Source of the DNA: Microglena sp. YARC
Taxonomy: Eukaryota; Chlorophyta; Chlorophyceae; Chlamydomonadales; Chlamydomonadaceae
Assembly: GCA_022414725.1 (NCBI GenBank)
Contig: CM039462.1
Span: 122,889,786-122,953,785 of the forward strand
Direction of reading: 5' to 3'
Length of the DNA: 64,000 bases
Positions 51,168-62,109 of the stretch are shown piece by piece; the first letter of the stretch is position 1, and each line of letters starts with the position of its first letter. The notes under the pieces are model-generated. The model did not search any database and was not told the DNA's origin. It saw nothing but the letters and a program-made list of their open reading frames with translations. The position numbers were made by a program, and so were the translations under genes.

Positions 51168-51255
51168 GAACCTAAACCCTAAACCAAGCTCTGGACTCTA
51201 TAAAAAATCAGGATCCACAAATTCAGCCTTTACATGAAGCAACTTTATCTTGACC
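51168..51255 (+). promoter_or_regulatory. Putative promoter of the primase-helicase gene
   Basis: CCTAAACCCTAAACC (telomere-like units) followed by CTCTATAAAAAATCAGG about 50 bp upstream of ATG 51256. The order resembles the GGGTTTATA blocks before other genes. Confidence 0.45.
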
Positions 51256-54200
51256 ATGAATTGGAGCAACGTGATTAGCAAATGCGAGTCGGAATGCAAG
51301 AGGACCGGTGTGTCAACACATACTGCAATGAACGGCGGAAAGTATTACGTACCAGGCAATGAATTTGATGAATTCATGAGTGCATACATTTACGCAATGA
51401 ATGCCGGCAAGTTCCTCTCGATCGTCGAGCAGCACCGATACATTGGCCCGGTAATCGTCGACATAGACTTGCGACAGTCAGTGCCAACAAGGATCTACGA
51501 TTACGTAGACGTCCGCATGTTCGTCAAGGAGTTATTCAAGAAGATCGCAAAGTACGTTGTCGTACCAGAGAACACCCAGTGCTTCGTCCTTGAGAAAGAA
51601 AAGCCGAGAGAGAGCAACACATCCGACATGTGGAAGGACGGTGTGCACCTCGTCTTCCCAGACGTCGTGACTCACCCCTGCATCCAGCACGTCGTCAGAA
51701 AGGACATGCTGGCCAACTGGAAGTCGTTCGACACGGATGACTACCTAAACGTCCCAGTGACATGTACGATGAGGCGGTCATCGAGAGGAACGGTGAGGAT
51801 GGATTACCTTATACCAATCTGATTACCTTATAATCATCGAATTCCCTTATATCAATCGGATTACCTTATAATCATCACGCAGGATGGTTAATGTATGGAT
51901 CCAAGAAGCCAGAGGAGACATCCGCTTGGCAGGTAGCTTACATCGTATCGAAAGACGGCAAGTTAACTGAGAGATGCGAGTTGTCGCCCGGAGAGCTGGT
52001 CGAGCGCCTCTCGATCAGGAACAAATATATGGAGACAGCGCTCACATCCGAAGGACTCCAGAAGATCCAAGACGACCAGGAGGAACGTGTGAAGAAGGAG
52101 ATCGACCGCCAGGCCGCTACAGAAGATGTGTACTGCGATTTCGCAGACGACGACGAGTCCTGGATGATGCTGGATAGCCTGTGCGCCCTGCTCGGCGAGG
52201 AGCGCTCCAAGACCCACAAGAACTGGATGAGCGTCGGATGGGCCCTCAACAACATCCCGGTCGGCGAGTCGATTGCGCGACGCATGCTTTGGAAGCGCTT
52301 TGGCATGCTTTGCCCGACAAAGTACGACGATGGAGAGCACGACCGCAAGTGGAGCAACATGGGACCACCGAGGCAAGGACCGAGTGCCCTCGGCATCGGG
52401 TCGCTGCGCATGTGGGCCAAGGAGGACAACCCGGACGAATACAAAAAGTGGTCTTCCGTGCACAAGGCGCCGGCCCAGAACTCTACGCAGCGCCGGCCGG
52501 CTGCAACCACCACCGAGGTTGAAGGACCGCTGACGCCCACACAGAACCACGAGATTAAGTTGGACGCAGTTGCTAGGGAGCTTGAGGAAATGACCTGCTC
52601 TGATATAAACAAATACGTGGAACTCAAGAATGGATCCATAACCTTCAGGAACGCAGAGGGTATCGATGGAACAATCGACCGCAACAGATACATTGTAAAA
52701 CTAGGTTCCCAGTGCCACGGCGCGATGCCGAAGACGTTCGCCATGCCCAAGTCGGCGCTCGAGTTCCTCATTGGCGTGCCACGGGACTGCTCATTTGATG
52801 CGCAGCTGGAGACGTCCAACTCCGAGATCTCTGGTGTGACGATGAAGAGCAAGGCCCACGAAGGACTCGAGGTCAAGGTGTGCAACGTCAACTCTGGAAA
52901 CGAGAGCATTATAGTCTACATGCGGGATGCAAAGCCGAAGTTTATCAATGGCAAGTCAGACATCAAGAAGACAATGGACATCGTGTACAAGCAGCAGGAG
53001 ATGGCTATGCAGAACCGGTTCGGTATCAACCAGCAGATATTCATCAACAACGGGACGGTCAACAACATTATCGTCAGGTCAGAGGATGACCCAGACTACG
53101 TCGTCATGCTCGATCAAATGCTCGAATTCTCCAAGGACAGGAGACTCATGAAGGGCAACGGCAACGTGTATGAACCCATCGAATCTTGCCCGTGTGCCTA
53201 CCGAGTGCTCTGCGACTATGAAGACTATGTCAACACGTCGTTGAAGCACAACCCGGAGACGTACAAGATGCTGCGGATGCACCCTACTCGTGTGGACAAC
53301 TGTGTCAAGTACCTGCAGAAGCTGAAGCAAGAGGAGAGCATGCCTCAGTACACGGTCGACAAGGATCTACTGTCGTTCTCGAACGGAGTTCTTTGTCTGT
53401 CTGACATGCGGTTCGTCCCCTATGACGGGGACACTTCGAGCGTGATGGGAAAGGTTGCTCGCCACCATCTCGACTGCGACTACACCGCATCTACCGACAC
53501 GCCGATCATCGACAAGATCCTGGAGACAAACTTCGATGACGAAGTCGCGTCGATGTTTTATGCGATGGTCGGCCGGCTGTTCTTCGAAGTTGGCAATCAC
53601 GACGACTGGCAAGTGATGCCATACATGATCGGAGTCGGTGGTACGGGCAAGTCTGTCCTGCTGAATACCATCACATCGTGCTTCGCTGAAGATGCTGTTG
53701 GCAATCTCTCCAGCAAGCGAGAGGAAGTGTTTGGTTCAGCAAACATCTTCGACAAGGAGGTCGTCGTGGGATGTGACATGCCGGCTGAAATGAGCAGCTG
53801 TATCCCACAAGTATCGTTCCAGAGCATGACTTCTGGCGATCGGCTTGAAATCCCGAGGAAAAAGGAGAAGGCCTTGTTCATCAAGTGGACTACGCCTATC
53901 ATTATCGCGAGCAACTACACGCCGGACTACAAGGACACTGGTGACAACATTGGGCGCCGCATCGTCTCTTTCCGCTTCGACGTCGCTGTACCAAAGGCAG
54001 AGCGCGACTACGGCCTCAAGGCTAAGATCATGGAGACTGGAGAGATTGCCAACTTTATCCACCGTGCCTTGGTCGAGTACGATGCCCTGCGGAAGCGCAT
54101 TCGTGGAGACTTCTGGACGGCTGTTCCACCCATCATGATCGACTGGCAGAGCCGCCTCGCTGTTGCAACGAACAAGCTCCACGAGTTCTTGAGCATGGAC

Positions 54201-54488
54201 AACGAAGATCGCCAATACAAGATCGAGCACATCGAGGGAGCCACGACACCACTGAATAAGTTCAAAACGGCGTACAAGAACGTCATGCAGTGCAAGTTTG
54301 AGAAGGACGCTGGTGTGTTCCAACGCTTCGGCTTCATTTGCCCAGACATCAGGATGCATGTGTGTAAGTCTTGCTCCAATGTGTCTGGCAAAGGTTGTTG
54401 TGATCAGTACTCAGCAACCAACCGTACTCAGCGTATGGTCATCGTCAACATGAAGCTGTCTTCTGATGGTGATGAGATGGTATTCTGA
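51256..54488 (+). CDS. D5-type primase-helicase, with a 90-bp intron and one frameshift
   Basis: ATG 51256. The N-terminal part is an AEP primase: YIGPVIVDIDLRQS (metal-binding D-x-D) and MWKDGVHLVFPDV. Near 51757 one G appears missing; after that the frame reads YDEAVIERN, the conserved stretch before the intron. Splicing 51793-51882 (GTGAGG to CACGCAG) joins it to WLMYGSKKPEETSAW, which is typical for D5 enzymes. The remaining 860 residues hold the PriCT-like middle, D5_N (DKDLLSFSNGVLCLSD) and the SF3 helicase: Walker A GVGGTGKS at 53631-53654, Walker B-like DKEVVVGCDMPAE, and motif C TTPIIIASNYTPD. The C-terminus has cysteines (CKSCSNVSGKGCC). It is the main viral replicative primase-helicase (family knowledge). 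Protein about 1047 residues. Confidence 0.9.
51793..51882 (+). other. Probable GT-AG spliceosomal intron (90 bp)
   Basis: Donor GTGAGG at 51793 and acceptor CACGCAG at 51876-51882. Splicing restores a conserved D5 motif in frame, and retention would put stop codons in frame. The inside has a repeated GATTACCTTATAATCATC-like unit. No mutational rescue in the same place would be needed. Confidence 0.8.
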
Positions 54489-54504
54489 ACAATTTATAAC
54501 CGGA

Positions 54505-55035
54505 CTGTTCGGTCATTGGAGATATCTCCAGAATGACTACTCTGGATTCTCTCTGTCTTCTTTTATTTTTTAAAAAGTCTGAATATATCTCAAGGTGTAA
54601 ATAAAGTGACCCAAATGCCCCAAATATTAAATACACAGATGACTAAATTTTCAGCTGGTCTCAGTGCACTGAAATTGTCATCAATGAATACTATACATGG
54701 ATACCGGATTGTTGGGTCATTGGAGATATCTCCAGAATGACTACTCTGGATTCTCTCTGTCTTCTTTTATTTTTTAAAAAGTCTGAATATATCTCAAGGT
54801 GTAAATAAAGTGACCCAAATGACCCAAATATTAAATACACAGATGACTAAATTTTCAGCTGTTCTCAGTGCGCTGAAATTGTCATCAATGAATACTATAC
54901 ATGGATACCGGATTGTTGGGTCATTGGAGATATCTCCAGAATGACTACTCTGGATTCTCTCTGTCTTCTTTTATTTTTTAAAAAGTCTGAATATATCTCA
55001 AGGTGTAAATAAAGTAGACCCAAATGACCCAAACG
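54505..55035 (+). repeat. 204-bp tandem repeat, about 2.6 units
   Basis: Units begin at 54511, 54715 and 54919 (GGTCATTGGAGATATCTCCA). Each contains a perfect 12-bp palindrome, GGAGATATCTCC, and inverted GGGTCATT / AAATGACCC pairs. A+T-rich and non-coding, directly behind the primase gene. Confidence 0.9.
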
Positions 55036-55039
55036 GTCC

Positions 55040-55115
55040 GGGTATAAATTGTTCAGAATACCATCTCATCCATCAGAAGACAGCTTCATGTTGACAATGA
55101 CCACACGCTTGGCTT
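55040..55115 (-). repeat. Inverted copy of the 3' end of the primase-helicase gene
   Basis: Read on the minus strand, it repeats 54425-54503 (GTGGTCATTGTCAACATGAA, then GCTGTCTTCTGATGG and GAGATGGTATTCTGAACAAT). The tandem repeat thus lies between inverted copies of ~75 bp. Confidence 0.85.
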
Positions 55116-55170
55116 GGTTACATAGATTGGATCTAACTCTCCTGATTCTTTTTGATTCCAATATCCAATA

Positions 55171-55319
55171 CCGATTTTTTTTAAATTTCTAATCAGGATT
55201 TAGATCCTCCTTAACAACTCGCTAGCTTGAGACATCAGCACCAATGAATCACAATTCCGATCCATAGCATTTTTCGCAACCAGTCAAAATCGGCCGGGAG
55301 TCAGGAACGCTCATTAAAT
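55171..55319. mobile_element. MITE-2 copy, left end truncated
   Basis: About 85-90% like 25197-25342 over its length (CTAATCAGGATTTAGATCCT, CTCGCTAGCTTGAGACATC, CGCAACCAGTCAAAATCGGC) and ending in GGAACGCTCATTAAATG. Confidence 0.85.
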
Positions 55320-55556
55320 GCTGGTGGCTCGCGATTCGCCGATGCCGTGCAAAAATGCTGCGGCGATGGAGAACAACTATAACGCGGACATACTGCACAT
55401 GGCCATCGCACACACCTTATCTTAGCGCTCGAGCAAGTAGATCCTGATAATCTTATTGGGTAGCTTCCGGTCGAAAGAGGAGGAATATGGTGTAAAAGAA
55501 TCATCAACAATACAATTTATTTGAGAACAACTGTACGACAAGTGCTATATCATTCG

Positions 55557-56117
55557 ATGGCACACAGGACATCAAACGTTTTGTACGGTATCATCGAGCG
55601 CGGATTTGTAACGCACACACTCACATCCGATGAGGTAATAATAAAGATCGGGCACACAACAAAACCGTTCCACAAGAGATTATCGAATTATCCAAACGGA
55701 TCGCAGATGGTCTTTGCCATTGGCGTACAGCGCAACAAGTCGAGGGAAGCCGAAAAATGCCTACTGAACATGCTCCGTCACAATGACGATGTGATCGAAA
55801 GAAAAGACATCGGCACAGAATACTTTGAAATTGATCAGTCAATGTTTCCGAATGTGGTGCTGCAGATGCAGACAGCGATGTATCATAAATTCCTGTGGAA
55901 ACGCGCAGAAGCAAACGGCGATGCCACATCCGACGAGTCAGATACAGAGGTGCGCGAGGAATACCACGAGGACCCCGTGGAAAGAGAAGGAATCGTCTCG
56001 CAACTGTGCACAGAGATCATACGGAATGTTGTCGAGGCAAATAAAACACCCAAGGTCCCCTCTGTGATCGAATTCGTCGCTGCAAACATCGAAGAACTCT
56101 CTGAAAAAGTGGTGTGA
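55557..56117 (+). CDS. T5orf172-type GIY-YIG-like protein
   Basis: 186 residues from ATG 55557 (MAHRTSNVLYGIIERG); the open frame extends upstream only with TTG through a MITE-3 end (about 55515-55535). T5orf172 pattern: VIIKIGHTTKPFHKRLSNYP, NGSQMVFAIGV, AEKCLLNML, RKDIGTEYFEID. C-terminal extension of ~80 residues (acidic, EVREEYHEDPVEREGIVSQL), absent in the 32-kb relative. Function by family: a nuclease-like or DNA-binding module; not proven. Confidence 0.85.
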   Translation: MAHRTSNVLYGIIERGFVTHTLTSDEVIIKIGHTTKPFHKRLSNYPNGSQMVFAIGVQRNKSREAEKCLLNMLRHNDDVIERKDIGTEYFEIDQSMFPNVVLQMQTAMYHKFLWKRAEANGDATSDESDTEVREEYHEDPVEREGIVSQLCTEIIRNVVEANKTPKVPSVIEFVAANIEELSEKVV

Positions 56118-56654
56118 CTGCGATCCGCATTCAGCGTTTACACGTCTGCCTACATCAACGGGCTGAAGGAAAAACGTTCACCTGGACAAGCGCACCCAAC
56201 AAGACATGTACTACACACTAATAACCTGGGGTACACAAAGCAATGTCAGGTACATGTTTGAGGAGGCACGCATTTTCGATTCCCGCAGTTTTTTAAAGAA
56301 ACACGACAAGATCAAGCTGTTTGCAATGTCCGTTGATGACAGAAGCCTTTGTATCCATTCAGATTCAAGAAGTATTCTCGTTACATTGTACATTGTACAC
56401 CTGCTAAATCGATGCCGAGCGTCATTCACGAACCGGAGATGCGAACTCGAGCCGTAGTGATTCTTGTCGAAGCTATAAATATTACTCGATCACAGATTGG
56501 CTAATGAGGTGCTTGAAGAACTCACTGGAATCTCACAGTATGACTATGTGAATGGAGGAGCCCTAAAGAAGATGTGGGTATCGTGCAGGGCAGAATCAGT
56601 TCAACGACGGGCGTCAACCAGGCCGAGAAGGAACTGCCCTCGTACGTGACTGCT
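56118..56654. other. Intergenic stretch with weak frames
   Basis: A frame from 56206 to 56457 is open (MYYTLITWGTQSNVRYMFEE), but nothing about it is diagnostic. Around 56510-56640 a short open segment (EVLEELTGISQYDYVNGGAL) may be a gene relic. I do not call a gene. Confidence 0.35.
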
Positions 56655-56951
56655 TTACCAGGAGCATGTTTCATCAAAGTGGTTGTGGACAAGCCATGAA
56701 GATGTGGTCAGATTCAGAGAATATGTCCAATCAATCAACACATTAGTGAGGTGTGGAAGGTGCTCTTTGATATCCTTAGCGTTCATGTCTTTTCCAGCAG
56801 GCGCACGAACGATAGAAACATTGGTTTCTACATCTGTTTCATTATATGATTTGTACTCAGTAAGTATCTTTGATGGCTTGAATGTTTCCGCATTGGGAGA
56901 GGAAGATACAGACACATTGAACTCGTGTTCAACACCGAGACCCCACTGCAT
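56655..56951 (-). pseudogene. Possible fragment of an amidoligase-like (GVEHE) gene
   Basis: 98 codons beginning MQWGLGVEHEFNVSVS. The GVEHEF start resembles the first strand of the glutamine-synthetase-like/amidoligase fold, but only the N-terminal quarter or so is present, and the frame then runs into unrelated sequence. A 28-bp duplication (GTTCAACACCGAGACCCCAC) straddles the start codon at 56928-56985. Confidence 0.4.
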
Positions 56952-57238
56952 TACTCGTGTTCAACACCGAGACCCCACTGCATTATTTACAAATGATTCA
57001 CATTTTATAAATAACAAATTGTTGTCTCAACATCTCCACATTATTCTACATTCACATACAGTTATGGACATTTGATATTGGGACAGTATACGTCTGCTTG
57101 ACAATCTATTTCGGGATCATGAAAGAAGACTCGCGGGACCCACGGAGGGGGGCAGGGGGGATTCAGCTGATGACTCGCAGAAACAAAAACGAGTGTAAAC
57201 AACGAAATATCCATAACTAAATTATCCAGAAATACGCG

Positions 57239-57920
57239 ATGCCGACCGATATATATATCCCGCCTTGTCAGCCCCTTTCAAAACCAGTCCGCCAACTAGG
57301 AAAGGCGTTGTCGCTGAACATGGACAGTCTCAGCACAGCCAAGATTCTTAATCGCCTCCACTGCCAGAATGTCAGCCGTCTCCATGCACTGCGGGCGTCA
57401 TCGGCTGTTTCCGGTGATCCACGCCTCTTGAAATATAACGCATTGCTTCACTTTATTAAACAAAGACACCACACATCCCCAGCGTCACGTTTGTTCCTCG
57501 TTGCTGTGGAGTACTTCTTCGATGACGGCTGCTGCAAGGGCGCCCACGGGGCGCCCTTTTATTCTCACATGCTGTCAACACCCTTTTCGTTGTGGAGGCG
57601 AAAATCCTCAAAGACCCCCCCCTGCACATGCCAAGGTGTTGTTGTTGAAATCCATACAGAATGCCACTAAGTGCTCGAATAGACTTTCGTCCTGGCTACC
57701 GCATCTCATCAACATGGACCTGAAAGACGGAACCTCGCTTGGATGTGTACCGATTCGTCGTATGATCGTGACAGCTGTGAATCACGGTGGACGCGTCTTC
57801 AGTCAAGATATCCACAGCCAACTACTAAGAATGGGAGGAGGAAGACCCAAACCCGAACTTGTAGTATTGTTTTTCTTCGAGCTTAAATGGGCGTTCCTGC
57901 CTCCCGGCCGATTTTTTTAA
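57239..57920 (+). CDS. Hypothetical protein, frameshift in a C8 run, C-terminus from MITE-2
   Basis: ATG 57239 (MPTDIYIPPCQPLSK). The first frame ends at 57670. Correcting the C8 run at 57615-57622 gives a continuous reading of ~225 residues: helical N-terminus (MDSLSTAKILNRLHCQNVSR), a middle with EYFFDDGCCKG, then SNRLSSWLPHLINMDLKDGT and NHGGRVFSQDIHSQLLRMGG. The last ~12 codons (WAFLPPGRFF) are encoded by the terminal repeat of MITE-2 (57885-57930). Family unknown. Confidence 0.55.
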
Positions 57921-57957
57921 AATTTATAATCATCTACACGGTTTGACTGTATCTTGT

Positions 57958-58010
57958 AAGCAAAGCGTATGCCGCGTTGGCATGTTGTAACCTATTTGCT
58001 TCATGCTCTA
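57958..58010 (+). pseudogene. Short fragment of the zinc-finger/phosphatase gene
   Basis: AAAGCG, then GCCGCGTTGGCATGTTGTAA, then CCTATTTGCTTCATGC is also present at 47633-47681, with small differences. About 50 bp only. Confidence 0.6.
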
Positions 58011-58159
58011 CATTCTTGGTCTTCGAGATACTACAGTGCACTCTTATCGCATCATCCACGCATCGTCCAGGAAACTGCTGGACGTTATTATGATTGATCC
58101 GTACGACTTTTACACGGAAGAACTCAAACAACCCAACGCCACTGAGACTGACTGAGCTA

Positions 58160-61100
58160 TAAATAAAATTCATCAGTGGATGTGAGAAGCGCTGCCTCCA
58201 CCCCCAATGCTCTGAGTTCGTGTTGCATGAGTGTGAACGTGTAAGGTGTTTCAACAGTTGCCTCATCGTCGGGTCCTTCTGGGTCTTCGCGTGCTGCGGC
58301 CCACCATTCCGCCGGCGTTCCTGACGTGGCATTGACCTTAGTTGAGTGGTGATCGCTGCGCTGCATGAACGCTTCGCGTGTGAACGATGCGAGTCCGTGT
58401 GCAATTAGTGCGTTCTGCTCCATCTCTCCGATGCGCAGCCCTCCGCTCTGTCCCTTGGACTTCGTTGGCTGACGTGTTGTGGCGTCGACTGCTCCTCGTG
58501 CACGCGACTGGTACTTGTCCTCTACCATGTGTTTCAAGCGACCGTAGTAATTCACGCCTACAAAGATGCGTGTTTTCGCCTCTTCTCCGGATCGTCCGTT
58601 GTGCATGAGCATGTTCCCGTGTCCGTTTTCACGCAGACCCAGTTGGGTCAGCGCGGCTCCGATGTCTTCTCCTCCGAATGTGTCGGCGTTCATGCGAGCT
58701 CCTTTGACTGCTCCCTCGCGCGCTAGCACGGCTTCCAGTATATGCGAGACTGTCCTACGGTTGGGGAATGCATTGGGGTTGATGATGATGTCGGGGACGA
58801 TACCGTCCTCTGCGCAGAACGGCATGTCCACGGCGGGTAGAATCATTCCCACCACCCCTTTCTGGCCGTAACGCGAGCTTAGTTTGTCTCCTAGTTCGGG
58901 GCTGCGCATCTGGCGGAGACGTACTTTGCATGCTCTAAGTTGTGGTAGTGCGGTTGTCTTTTGCTGTGTTCTGATCTATGTTTTGCAAGTGGACGCCGTC
59001 TACATACGTGGGAAGGTCAGATTCTCGGGATTGTAGACGTTGAGATGCGTCCGTGAAGACGTCTTCCTTTGCTGCGGTCGATGGTACCTTGACCATTCCT
59101 ACAACTGCGTCTCCTTCTCTTAGCATTTTGTTGATCTTTGGCATTCCATGTTCGTCGAGGTTTGAGTATTCTTTTGTGGTTGTTTTGGTGGTGGTTGATA
59201 GGGCGTACCCGCGTGACACTAGCCGCTGTGGGTTCGCAAACACAATTTGGTTTTTGTTTTTTGAATGTTCGGGTCCTCTGGTTCCTCCTCTGACTCCTCG
59301 TACCGGATGGTTTCGAATACTGTGAGTGCTAGTCGGCCGCGCTGCACGGCGTCTAGATTGATGATGATGGCGTCATCTTGGTTGTATCCTGTGTATGTGG
59401 CGATTGCTACCACGACGTTCTCGCCGTGCGCGAAACGTCCTCCGAAGAGTCGGTCTGCGAAGCTCGTGCTTACCAGAGGGCGTTGGGCGTGGTGTAGTAG
59501 GAATGTGTTCGTATCGAACCTGTCCCTGATGGATGTCATGGTCGTGCCTAGCGCTTGTTTAAATTGCGCTAGACATAGTGAGTTGTACGCCCCGTTGTTG
59601 TGGTTAAGTAGTGGGTAGGTGTTGCTTACCATTGAGAGTGTGCTTCCTGCGTGTATCTCTGCGTGCGTGTATCTGCCTGGGATAGGGTCTCGATTGTTGA
59701 CGTCTGCCTCGTTCATTGCCACTAGACATGTAGCTACTTCTTCGACGTCTATCATTTCGATTGCTCCGCTGCGTATCAATTCGGTCCACGACGGATCGCC
59801 GTTGATTGGTACGACCTTTCCTTCCTGTACTCTTCTTAGTGGTCTGCAGCATCTTCCTGCATCTGTGCGGATTGCCACGTCGTTCCTCCACACGTCCCAT
59901 GTGACGCCGAGTGTGTTCAGTCTGGTGTCTTCCGTCCTCATTTTTCGTAGTGCATCGACTAGTTCCTTGGGTGTGTCTGTGATCGCTATCCATGTGTCGT
60001 TAAAGTGCACCGCGGTTGATTGTGGGGATAGTGTGCTGTTTGATAGATGTCTTGTGTATTTGTCTATGGCGGTCTTATGGTTTCTTGTACGACGGGTTCT
60101 GGTATGGCAAGTGATATGGTGACAAGCGTGGCTAGGTGCGTGAGGAGGCCTACGTTGGGTCCGTCTGGTGACTCTACTGGGCAGATGACTCCCCAGTGCG
60201 ACGGCCTTAGACGGTGTGTGTCTGCTATCTTGACGTTCCTGTCGACGGGGTTGTTTACTCGTCTCATGTGTGAAATGTATCCTAGATATGAGACTCTGCT
60301 GAGTTCTTGGACGGGCGCGCGTGCATTGTCATCGCCGCGTCGCGATCCTTTGAGTGCTCGTACGAGGGCTTCTCGGATGATTCTTGGTTGGAATATATTT
60401 TTCAGGTTGGCTTCGTTGACGAGCGTGTGTATATCGTTTGCGACGCGCCATGGTCCGGTGAGGAACTCTTCGTTGAGCGTGCGCAGGTTTGTTGCGATTG
60501 ATAGTAGGTACGCGTCTCTGAAGAGATTGGCTGTGATTGCACCTGAGCACATGAGTCTCTTGTTGGCGTAGTGATCGAGTTCCGACATGGGTTCTTTTCC
60601 TAGAGCGGCTCTTACGAGATGTCTCACGACTTCTCCTAGGGCGATTGCTTTGGCCTCGAACGTGCGTCCTACATTTGGGAAGAGGTCGTCTGTGAGGACG
60701 CTTTTGAGGTCGAGTTGGGACTTGAATCGTGTGCGTGGTATGAGGAAATCTATGGCTCCTCTCTGGCTGCTTACTCCGGACTTGTGTCCTGAGGCTATGG
60801 ATGCGTGCATGAATTCGATTTCGACCTTGTTTCTCTCTTCTCCTGGATCTTCGTGGAAGATGGTTTTGAGGATGGCGCGATCGCTTTCGATGCCGAGTGC
60901 TCGGAAGAGAGTTGTGACGGGGACGGCTCCTTCGTTGATGTGGGTGACCGTGGCTGTGATTTCACCCGAAGTCATGACTCGGAAGACGCTTGTGCGTGGG
61001 AACACGTCGCGCGCGTCTGTGGACACGCACCTGATGAATGCTTTTAGGATGAGTTTGTCGTATTCTATTTTCTCTCCGCGTCGTGTGTAGAGTCGGTTCG

Positions 61101-61645
61101 GGACGCGTTCCTCTTGTGTCACGATGACCTTTTCGCGTCCGTCTATTACGAAGTATCCGCCCATATCGTATGGGCATTCTCCTCGTGCTCGTAACTGGTG
61201 CGGCTTTTAGCCCTCTTAGAGAGCACGCTTTGGAGTGGATCATGATGGGCATGAATCCGATGTGCACGCGTTCAAAGTCTCGTGTCTCGTCGTTGTCGTC
61301 CGGATAGACCACGTGGACGTCTGCGAAGATGTCCGCACCGTACGTTTGGTTTGCTATACGGGCTTGTGATGGTAGAGTCGGGGTTGGGTCTCCTATGTGC
61401 ACGTCGTGATCGGGGCGGAGTTTTTCGTCTCCTCCTACGTACACCTTCACAGTGTGTTTGGTTTTCGTGTTGGGGTCTTCGCGAACCATTGTGATTGGGT
61501 TCATGCTGCGTACGATCGCTCTTAGACGCGTTCCTAGTAGGTCATCGAACGAGTCGATGTGATGTTGTGTAGCGAAGTGTTTCTCGCGTTCCTTGAAGAA
61601 TGCGTCCATGATGGGTGCGGCTGCGGCGTCGGGAGTGTAGTGCAT
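58160..61645 (-). CDS. DNA-directed RNA polymerase subunit Rpb2, four frameshifts
   Basis: Start ATG 61645 (MHYTPDAAAAP); C-terminal end near 58157-58160. Five frames join in Rpb2 order. Segment 1 (61645 to ~61200): N-terminal protrusion part. Segment 2 (to ~60078): MGGYFVIDGREKVIVTQEER, and HWGVICPVESPDGPNVGLL, the Rpb2 fork/hybrid-binding hallmark. Segment 3 (to ~59255): ATYTGYNQDDAIIINLDAVQ, the active-site-proximal motif. Segment 4 (to ~58960): wall-type segment. Segment 5: GDKLSSRYGQKGVVGMILPA, and QSGGLRIGEMEQNALIAHG, then the C-terminal anchor (FTLMQHELRALGVEA). The four shifts (~61195, ~60075, ~59255, ~58960) are single bases, at least two in A/T runs. The usual C-terminal Cys-x2-Cys zinc site is absent. 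Length about 1160 residues. Confidence 0.9.
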
Positions 61646-61698
61646 AGTTTATTTTTGCGTCGCGTCTACATTTTGTGTGTTTTTTATTGTCGGGAAAT

Positions 61699-62109
61699 TT
61701 ACGAGTTCTTCTTCTGGGACTTGATTGCGCCGTTAAGGGTGCCACACAACTTGGGGCCGGTTTCGCACGCTTCAAAGATTGCAGTCTTGAGATTATCGTA
61801 GACGGTATAGAAGTCGCGTGTGGCCTTATCGAAATCCTCCTTCTGCTTCATAGCTGTCTCGATGATCTGCACTAGATTTGTGATTGCATTCTGCTCGGCT
61901 AGGGTTGAGGTCTTCTTGATTTGGTTTGTGTTGATGTTCATGTTCATGCGGTTGATGAGGTCGCCTGGGGGGATCTTTGCGAGTTCCTTCAGCACCTTAT
62001 CTGTGGTCACTTCTTTGGTTGAGAACATACCCCTGCCAGTCTGCTTTTGTTGTGTCTTAAGGTGTTGTTGTTGTTGTTGCTTAATTTGTGTATTTGTCCT
62101 AGGTTGCAT
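61699..62109 (-). CDS. Hypothetical protein with Gln-rich N-terminus
   Basis: 136 residues from ATG 62109 (MQPRTNTQIKQQQQQHLKTQ). A longer frame upstream would include a poly-T region and is less likely. A central and C-terminal helical region (VLKELAKIPPGDLINRMNMN, then NLVQIIETAMKQKEDFDKAT) suggests coiled-coil or helical bundle packing. It lies 50 bp downstream of Rpb2 on the same strand. Function unknown. Confidence 0.6.
   Translation of the reverse strand: MQPRTNTQIKQQQQQHLKTQQKQTGRGMFSTKEVTTDKVLKELAKIPPGDLINRMNMNINTNQIKKTSTLAEQNAITNLVQIIETAMKQKEDFDKATRDFYTVYDNLKTAIFEACETGPKLCGTLNGAIKSQKKNS

Noticed and set aside
51938..52909. Minus-strand frame of 323 codons inside the primase gene
   Set aside because: Opposite-strand shadow of a clear D5 primase-helicase.
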